From positions 12,779 through 23,639 of the forward strand of contig DDNW01000099.1 of NCBI GenBank assembly GCA_002341345.1: a stretch of DNA of 10,861 nucleotides, in the 5' to 3' direction. Of this stretch, positions 6,757 to 10,861 are shown one piece after another (positions within the stretch are counted from its first letter, which is position 1; each line of letters starts with the position of its first letter). The notes under the pieces are model-generated. The model did not search any database. It had not been told where the DNA came from and saw only the letters and a program-made list of their open reading frames with translations. The position numbers and the translations under genes are program-made. The DNA comes from Erythrobacter sp. UBA2510. GTDB taxonomy: Bacteria > Pseudomonadota > Alphaproteobacteria > Sphingomonadales > Sphingomonadaceae.

Positions 6757-7137
6757 CTACTCGGCCAGCGCCAATTCACAGGTTTCGGCGGCCTCTGTCG
6801 GCTTGGAGTCTTTGGCCTTCACGAGGAACTCGACCTGCTCAGCGATGATCTCGCAGCCGTAGCGCTCGGTACCGTTTTGGTCGGTCCAGCGGGTGTAGTG
6901 GATCCGGCCGGTGACCATCAGCATGGCGCCCTTGGCGACGTGCTCGGCTACGCTCTTGCCGATGCCATTGAAGCAGGTGATGCGGTGCCATTCGGTCTCG
7001 GTCTGGCGCTTGTCCTGCGCGTCCTTGTAGCTGCGCGATGTCGCGAGCGAGAGCGAGGTGATCTTTGCGCCTGAGGAGGTTTCGCGGACCTCTGGATTGT
7101 TGCCTGCAAAGCCGACGAGGGTGACGCTGTTCTTCAT
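6757..7137 (-). CDS. ssb: Single-stranded DNA-binding protein, short mobile-element type
   Basis: This 126-aa protein consists almost entirely of one OB-fold of the bacterial SSB family, which coats single-stranded DNA during replication, repair and conjugation. Visible hallmarks are the MKNSVTLVGFAGNNPEVR start, the S-L-ATS strand (28-34), TEWHRITCFNGIGKSVAEHVAKGAMLMVTGRI (48-79), and the aromatic DNA-stacking positions Trp50, Tyr82, Trp84 and Tyr93. The C-terminal tail is very short (107-126, ending ETCELALAE) and lacks the acidic DDxIPF-like tip that housekeeping SSBs use to recruit partners. This suggests an accessory copy from a plasmid or integrative element rather than the main chromosomal SSB. 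The ATG at 7135-7137 has AAAGG (+ strand 7146-7150) eight bases upstream. A strong terminator follows, so it looks monocistronic. Confidence 0.93.
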   Translation of the reverse strand: MKNSVTLVGFAGNNPEVRETSSGAKITSLSLATSRSYKDAQDKRQTETEWHRITCFNGIGKSVAEHVAKGAMLMVTGRIHYTRWTDQNGTERYGCEIIAEQVEFLVKAKDSKPTEAAETCELALAE

Positions 7138-7170
7138 GATCCTGACCTTTCGAAGCTGTTTCCTTCGTCC

Positions 7171-7185
7171 AAGGGACTATCCCTT
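7171..7185. promoter_or_regulatory. 15-bp palindrome upstream of ssb
   Basis: AAGGGA-CTA-TCCCTT is a perfect palindrome with 6-bp arms, 34-48 bp upstream of the ssb start codon. Two CCTTCG copies also lie in this leader (7162-7167 and 7182-7187 on the + strand, the second overlapping the palindrome). The position fits an operator controlling ssb, but the binding protein is unknown, and I could not fix -35/-10 boxes with confidence. Confidence 0.4.
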
Positions 7186-7647
7186 CGACAGAGCCCCGAT
7201 GAGGCCGGGCGCGGGCAGGTCTGCACCGATCGCCAGAGAGGGAAACGCCGCTCACAGGAGTGGTGCGGGCAGGCGTTCTGCAAGAACGGCAACACGGTCC
7301 GCATGAGCGCGCGTTGCAGCGCCTGACAGGGCCCGGCCAGGGGGCTGGTTCATGTCATGGAAGGGAAGGTCTTTTGGGCAGCCGGAACACGCTGGCTGGT
7401 GTCATGGCGGAATGCCGCCGAACTACGTGCGTTGCCGAATTCGAAAGCCCGGAAGTTGAGAGCCAAATAGATCAAGCTGCGCTTTATCCGGCACCTTTTC
7501 CCGCGATGGAAATAGCCCGACGGGTTCCTTCCGAGCTGCGTGCGGGCACGCCTCCTTCTATGGCAGCTAAGGCACAGATCCGATCAAAACCAGCCTTTCA
7601 GATTGCGACCCCGATCTCGAAGTTCCTACGATCAGAAAAGCATCCTG
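7186..7647. other. Intergenic stretch between ssb and the GFA gene, no clear gene
   Basis: About 460 bp without a convincing gene. A + strand frame is open from 7260 to 7670, but its translation has no domain, no good ribosome-binding site, and runs antisense into the end of the GFA gene. A small hairpin, GGCGG-AATG-CCGCC (7406-7419), is visible. Nothing else stands out. Confidence 0.5.
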
Positions 7648-8076
7648 TTAGGTGCCGTTCGGTTGGGTAGCCGACCCAATCATCCGAGGTTCGCGCACGT
7701 AGCCAAATTCGCCTTCACCTGACCAAGAGCGCCCATCGGGATACCGCAGCTCGATGCCGATCAAATGCGTTTCGTGAGCAAGTCGCATATTGACGCCAAC
7801 CATTGTATTACCGAATTTTTCGATCGCCGCTTCAGTCAGTTCGAAATGGGTGGTCGTGCCGCAAATTGGGCAAAAACGTATTGCCACCCCGGGCTGCGCC
7901 TTATCTTCACGACGATAGGTTGCCGTTTCCCCTATAACTTCGACTTCATGTGGTTCAAAATAGCCCCAGATCGCACCAGCTTTCTGACAAAGGGAACAAT
8001 TACATTCATTCATGAAATCCGGTCGCTTTGCAATTTGAACCTGCGCACGGCCGCAATGACAAGAAAGCAAGAGCAT
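7648..8076 (-). CDS. GFA / CENP-V family zinc-binding protein
   Basis: This 142-aa protein belongs to the family of glutathione-dependent formaldehyde-activating enzyme (Gfa) and CENP-V proteins, a small beta-rich fold holding two zinc ions. The ligand motifs are all present: CHC (Cys6, Cys8), CNCSLC (Cys25, Cys27, Cys30) and FCPICGTTTHF (Cys69, Cys72). Most bacterial members have no proven activity, and many do not act on S-hydroxymethylglutathione, so an enzymatic label would be over-interpretation. The C-terminal third (GVNMRLAHETHLIGIELRYPDGRSW) is also typical of the family. The start at 8074-8076 puts the first Cys motif at residue 6, as in homologues, though its ribosome-binding site is weak. 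It is on the same strand as its upstream neighbour but about 200 bp away. Confidence 0.9.
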   Translation of the reverse strand: MLLLSCHCGRAQVQIAKRPDFMNECNCSLCQKAGAIWGYFEPHEVEVIGETATYRREDKAQPGVAIRFCPICGTTTHFELTEAAIEKFGNTMVGVNMRLAHETHLIGIELRYPDGRSWSGEGEFGYVREPRMIGSATQPNGT

Positions 8077-8120
8077 GATTGAGCTTTTAGCGTGGGACTC
8101 GTCTCATTGACAGAATGATA

Positions 8121-8153
8121 TCCGGTACTTTCATCGATCATCGCGATACCGGA
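8121..8153. promoter_or_regulatory. Inverted repeat upstream of the GFA gene
   Basis: TCCGGTA (8121-8127) and TACCGGA (8147-8153) are perfect 7-bp inverted arms with 19 bp between them, 45-77 bp upstream of the GFA start codon. This is a reasonable place for a dimeric regulator site, but no regulator is known here. Confidence 0.35.
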
Positions 8154-8174
8154 CGTCCTGAAATCCATCCATCA

Positions 8175-8240
8175 CCGGTCATGAGCGGTGCCAATGCGCG
8201 ATCCCAAAACCTGCCTGGCAGCTTCAACGGATTTCTCGCC
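8175..8240. repeat. 66-bp imperfect direct repeat, copy A
   Basis: This segment aligns without gaps to 8668-8733, with 53 of 66 bases identical by my count (about 80%). It begins ccggtcatgag and ends tttctcgcc in both copies. Copy A sits between the end of the 117-aa gene and the GFA gene start, 99 bp upstream of the latter. It looks like a dispersed intergenic repeat; from memory, similar sequences are common between genes in sphingomonads, which I cannot check here. Confidence 0.8.
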
Positions 8241-8277
8241 GAAACCGGAAATTCTGAAAGCGACCCCAAAGCCGCCG

Positions 8278-8631
8278 TCAGCGAAACTCTTGAACAACTT
8301 CGATTTTGCCGACGATAGCGGCATTGAAGGCGTCCAAGTCCTCTGCAGGGATCCAGTATTCTCTATGTGCTTTTCCGCCTGCATCCTGAACGTCAAACTG
8401 ATCCAAATAGTCCTTCCGAACGTGAAAACGGGTAACAAAGCCCGCTCCGCTGGCCGGGACGTTCCAGTCTCGTGCGATCTTTACCGCGTATTCCTCTGTG
8501 GTGACCGGATAGAAAATCGGCTGCTCAGGGAGGCGGGGCGGAAAAGCCTGCATCCCGCTCTCCTCGACTAGCCGCAGTTCGGCAGGTCCAACCGGTCTCC
8601 ATAAAGTAATCAAGTCGCCGCTCATACTCAT
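8278..8631 (-). CDS. Conserved protein of the family often labelled 'ADP-ribosylation/crystallin J1'
   Basis: This 117-aa soluble protein has no signal peptide or membrane segment. It contains the conserved block RPVGPAELRLVEESGMQAFPPRLPEQPIFYPV (12-43), then EEYAVKIARDWNVPA, GFVTRF, and REYWIPAEDLDAFNAAIVGKIEV (90-112). I recognise this pattern as a common bacterial family that databases usually name 'ADP-ribosylation/crystallin J1'. That name rests on weak similarity: the protein is far too short to be an ADP-ribosylglycohydrolase, so its true function is unknown. The pattern RPVG...FPPRLPEQPIFYPV...YWIPAEDL suggests a small compact domain. Start is ATG 8629-8631 (Met3 at 8623-8625 is an alternative). 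A copy of the 66-bp repeat lies 36 bp upstream of this start. Confidence 0.75.
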   Translation of the reverse strand: MSMSGDLITLWRPVGPAELRLVEESGMQAFPPRLPEQPIFYPVTTEEYAVKIARDWNVPASGAGFVTRFHVRKDYLDQFDVQDAGGKAHREYWIPAEDLDAFNAAIVGKIEVVQEFR

Positions 8632-8667
8632 TCGGTAACCCGGTAAGAGTCAGAAAACCACCCAGTT

Positions 8668-8733
8668 CCGGTCATGAGTCGGACCAATACGCGATCCCGA
8701 AAGCTGCCCGGCACCGTGATCGGGTTTCTCGCC
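8668..8733. repeat. 66-bp imperfect direct repeat, copy B
   Basis: Second copy of the repeat at 8175-8240, same orientation, 493 bp away, about 80% identical with no gaps. It lies directly upstream of the 117-aa gene. The two copies therefore bracket that gene, and each precedes a - strand gene. Confidence 0.8.
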
Positions 8734-8846
8734 AAGATCAGTCATTCCGCTTTTGGCGTCGGTCCCCGATCTGGTTTTTGACTGCATCTGGGTGGAAAGG
8801 CGAATGGCGGCTTGTGCACCGCCCGTCCAAGTGCAAATCTCAGGTA

Positions 8847-9116
8847 ATGCTTCTTCCGATCGTCTTGCTGAGCTTTGGAGGCTTGCTTGGCTTCGCCATG
8901 GGCTGGGGATGGCTTTCGCAGCGGATCGGCTGCGCCCTCCTTTGCACCGTGCCGGCCGTCATGCTCGCATTGATAACGATTGAACCGATGATCACTGGCG
9001 AACGCCAGAGTTCGACAGCTGGGTTGGCAATCCCGTTTGGAACCTTGTGGGTCGGTCTCGCCGCCGCTGCGGGAGTTGTTGTTGGCGTGATAGGCCGCTT
9101 CATAGCAAAGCGCTGA
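8847..9116 (+). CDS. Small three-TM membrane protein of unknown function
   Basis: From ATG 8847 the product is 89 aa with three hydrophobic segments: about 2-22, 28-47 and 61-84, ending in a basic GRFIAKR. The short link between segments 2 and 3 (EPMITGERQSSTAG) is polar. I do not recognise the family. The frame remains open upstream to 8778, but the added residues (MTASGWKGEWRLVHRPSKCKSQ) look like translated intergenic DNA, so I prefer the later ATG, although its ribosome-binding site (AGG at 8842-8844) is close and weak. It is the only + strand gene in the right third of the window and has no obvious partner. Confidence 0.55.
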   Translation: MLLPIVLLSFGGLLGFAMGWGWLSQRIGCALLCTVPAVMLALITIEPMITGERQSSTAGLAIPFGTLWVGLAAAAGVVVGVIGRFIAKR

Positions 9117-9308
9117 TTGCATTGCTCGTAGTGGTGCGGGGCTACCGTCCGCTTCGGGGTCGCTTCCAGAAAGGCAGGAATTTTCCAGAAGCGAGGCAAA
9201 GCCGCCATTTGCGGCCCGAGCTGAGCAATGACGGCTCCCGACCCAACTCAAGCCGTTCCGATGTGCCTTCGGGAATGTCGGCTCGCGCCGGACTCGGTCA
9301 TTTGCTGG

Positions 9309-10523
9309 CTAATCGCAGAGGTCGAAAATTTCGGGCGCTCCATTCCATGGCGAATACAAGTTGTGACCATCCCAGTAGCTTACCTTGCCATCACGGACGG
9401 AGCGCTTCGCGCGGAAGACGGCTTCCGCCGTCAGGCGCTCGACGCACGCAGGGCCGATCTCGGGCACCTCGCAGCCCCTCTGCCCATAGCCGTCATCTGA
9501 GATCGTCCGCGCAGGAATGGCCATCAGCAGCGCTGCGTACTTGGTCTCCTTAAGTACGATAGCGAACTGGTTCATGATGACCGAGTAGCCGGTTCGTGCG
9601 TGGACGATTCGCGGATCCCGGGGACCGAGGGCATGAAGCAAGGACGAAACCGCTTGGGGCGTAACTAGTTTCGACTTGTCACGAATGATCCCGTCGCTTG
9701 CGTTCCTGCACCAGTCTCGAACATCAGCGGAGGTCGCCAGCGTCATCGGGATGGGGGTCCGACCGGCGAACTTCCGCGCCGAGGGCAGGTAATCCGATGT
9801 AGTGACGAAAATGCTCTTCTGAGCCGCCTCGACATCGGCAACGCCGTGGAGCGCTGCGACCGCCGACATGTCGATCTTGTTTCTGGGAGCGTAGCGTTTG
9901 GCTTGGACCAACGTCAGTATGTCGCCCAGAGGATCCCGCTGAAGCACGCGGACGTCGATGCCGCCGTCGTTTGAGCCAGGGCCAAGCTCGCATGTGAAAC
10001 CTTGGGCCTGAAAGATCCGGAAGAGAAGCGTCTCGAATTGGCGCCAGTCTAACCGGTGGAGATCCTCTGGCCGCTTTGCAAAGTGAGAGTACAGCTCCTC
10101 ATAGACGTCTTCGATATCAGGCTGGACCAGCCCACACACCCACTGCCAGCCCTCGCGATCGAGGAACGGCCGAAATAGCGGGCTGTCGTCTTCGGGATAT
10201 ATGTGGGCGCTTACACTGTCGTTGCGCTCATAACAGAATCCGTCACGATGGAGCAGGTCGAAGAACTCTATGTCGAGACCTTCGAAGTCGCCATCGAGCG
10301 CGCGTCCAAAGTCGCCATCAAAGTGCAGGATCGTAACGACAGGGGGTGAACTAGGCTCTCCTTTGACTCGTTCTGCATAAGACTGGAAGCCGCAGTCGAA
10401 CCACAGCTCGTGTCGGGTTGCCCATTCCTGTATGGAACGATGCAGGTTGGCAACAATGGCGTCGAGCTCGGCATCCGAGGGTATTGCCGTAGCGGCGTTC
10501 GGATCCTGATTTTCTCCAAGCAC
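9309..10523 (-). CDS. Mrr-type restriction endonuclease (stand-alone)
   Basis: This 404-aa protein has a central Mrr_cat-type nuclease domain (about 156-275), as found in type IV enzymes that cut foreign or modified DNA. RLDWRQFETLLFRIFQAQGF (157-176) is the opening helix with Glu164. GPGSNDGGIDV (181-191) follows with Asp186/Asp190, and then LVQAKRYAP (205-213), giving the D-(Q/E)-x-K catalytic pattern with Gln207 and Lys209. SAVAALHGVADVEAAQKSIFVTTSDY (220-244) is the typical following helix and strand. Residues 1-155 form an extra acidic N-terminal domain that I do not recognise, and 285-404 a C-terminal domain of unknown role; one of these may recognise DNA. No methyltransferase lies within the window. 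The start is GTG (10521-10523): an in-frame stop at 10533-10535 leaves little choice, and AGAG seven bases upstream serves as a weak ribosome-binding site. Confidence 0.87.
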   Translation of the reverse strand: MLGENQDPNAATAIPSDAELDAIVANLHRSIQEWATRHELWFDCGFQSYAERVKGEPSSPPVVTILHFDGDFGRALDGDFEGLDIEFFDLLHRDGFCYERNDSVSAHIYPEDDSPLFRPFLDREGWQWVCGLVQPDIEDVYEELYSHFAKRPEDLHRLDWRQFETLLFRIFQAQGFTCELGPGSNDGGIDVRVLQRDPLGDILTLVQAKRYAPRNKIDMSAVAALHGVADVEAAQKSIFVTTSDYLPSARKFAGRTPIPMTLATSADVRDWCRNASDGIIRDKSKLVTPQAVSSLLHALGPRDPRIVHARTGYSVIMNQFAIVLKETKYAALLMAIPARTISDDGYGQRGCEVPEIGPACVERLTAEAVFRAKRSVRDGKVSYWDGHNLYSPWNGAPEIFDLCD

Positions 10524-10613
10524 AATATTACTCTAATCCTGCGTATGAAACAGGAGGGCGCGCCGCCTTCAATCTAATGTATCTCGAAGGATAACGCTCG
10601 TCTCATGGACGGT

Positions 10614-10639
10614 GTGGTGGGGAGGATTCGAACCTCCCC
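10614..10639 (-). other. tRNA T-arm / 3'-acceptor-like sequence (possible tRNA fragment, attachment site or hairpin)
   Basis: On the - strand a perfect 7-bp stem (GGGGAGG/CCTCCCC, + strand 10633-10639 and 10619-10625) encloses TTCGAAT, the consensus T-loop of tRNA. It is followed by CCACCACA, like an acceptor 3' side plus discriminator. A partly matching 5' acceptor (6 of 7 pairs) appears near 10710-10716, but the body between lacks normal D and anticodon arms and overlaps a protein gene, so I do not call a tRNA. It may be a tRNA 3' fragment of the kind left at integration sites, or simply a hairpin after the right-edge gene. Confidence 0.35.
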
Positions 10640-10667
10640 TACGGTGCAAACGGCTGATCGCGCTCCG

Positions 10668-10861
10668 CTATTCCCAGATTGTCACTGCATGGATCGGCGC
10701 GCCACCAAGGCACCACAACACCGTATGCTTCACCACGCCCATAAGGTCGAAGAGTTTGTCCATGCTGATCTCCATCGCAAGTTGCAGGCCGAAGCCAAGG
10801 TCAATCTGGAACAGAGTGATGCTCAGCAACGACGCGATCCACACCGTGACGGCTACTAGGA
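10668..10861 (-). CDS. C-terminal fragment of an unidentified membrane protein (5' end outside window)
   Basis: A - strand frame enters from the right edge and runs 63 codons to a TAG at 10668-10670. It has no start at the edge, so only the C-terminus is seen. It begins with a hydrophobic segment (VAVTVWIASLLSITLFQI) and continues with an amphipathic region (LGFGLQLAMEISMDKLFDLMGVV), ending LWCLGGAPIHAVTIWE. Codon third positions are mostly G or C, matching the other genes, which supports real coding. I do not recognise the family. Its 3' end is about 145 bp from the start of the Mrr gene, on the same strand. Confidence 0.6.
   Translation of the reverse strand, partial: LVAVTVWIASLLSITLFQIDLGFGLQLAMEISMDKLFDLMGVVKHTVLWCLGGAPIHAVTIWE

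Noticed and set aside
7260..7670. 136-codon + strand frame
   Set aside because: No recognisable domain, no ribosome-binding site, and it runs antisense into the GFA gene.
8742..9251. 169-codon - strand frame opposite the three-TM gene
   Set aside because: It is antisense to a frame with three clean hydrophobic segments, and its translation is low in pattern and looks like translated intergenic repeat.
10614..10716. Complete tRNA on the - strand
   Set aside because: T-arm and part of the acceptor fit, but there is no proper D arm, no T8/A14, no anticodon stem, and the length is too great.
10605..10859. 84-codon + strand frame at the right edge
   Set aside because: It overlaps the - strand partial gene, which has better codon bias and a membrane-protein pattern; the + strand product is unstructured and rich in His, Arg and Gln.
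1..10861. CRISPR array, insertion sequence or integrase
   Set aside because: No regularly spaced repeats, transposase, recombinase or terminal inverted repeats with target duplications were seen.

Overview
The window looks like high-GC alphaproteobacterial DNA, most likely from a sphingomonad-type organism (Sphingomonadales). This is inferred from protein style: the Met/His-rich CopA/CopB pair, the GFA protein, the sphingomonad-like SSB and the gene layout. No rRNA or other taxonomic marker is present, so the assignment is an inference. Most genes here are accessory.

Left part (1-3186, + strand): the distal end of a copper-resistance operon. It holds the C-terminal part of a CopA/PcoA-type periplasmic multicopper oxidase (cut by the left edge), an outer-membrane CopB with a long Met/His-rich N-terminal domain, a secreted NTF2-like (SnoaL/DUF4440) protein with its own short His/Met motif, and a two-TM PepSY protein. 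The PepSY gene carries a perfect 16-bp tandem duplication at its 5' end. The duplication shifts the frame between a likely ancestral TTG start and the body of the gene, so the present protein probably starts at a different ATG.

Middle (3300-5948): a complete hipBA toxin-antitoxin module (+) with a readable promoter. TATACC/GGTATA half-sites lie between and around the -35 and -10 boxes, which is the layout expected for HipB autorepression. A convergent EamA/DMT exporter follows on the - strand. Then comes about 800 bp with little coding signal (5949-6756), holding at most a 53-codon small membrane ORF and some inverted repeats.

Right part (6690-10861, nearly all - strand): a short mobile-element-type SSB without the usual acidic C-terminal tip but with a good intrinsic terminator; a GFA-family zinc protein; a 117-aa protein of the family often labelled 'ADP-ribosylation/crystallin J1'; a small three-TM protein (+); a stand-alone Mrr-type restriction endonuclease; and, at the right edge, the C-terminus of an unidentified membrane protein (-). 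Two 66-bp imperfect direct repeats (about 80% identical) lie upstream of the GFA gene and upstream of the 117-aa gene. A tRNA T-arm-like sequence lies between the Mrr gene and the right-edge gene.

Together this reads as a genomic-island or plasmid-like collection of metal resistance, stress/persistence and DNA-defence genes. No integrase, transposase, CRISPR array or intact tRNA was seen. I found no clearly new multi-gene system. The most informative oddities are the 16-bp duplication frameshift, the hipBA operator layout, and the repeats around the small - strand genes.
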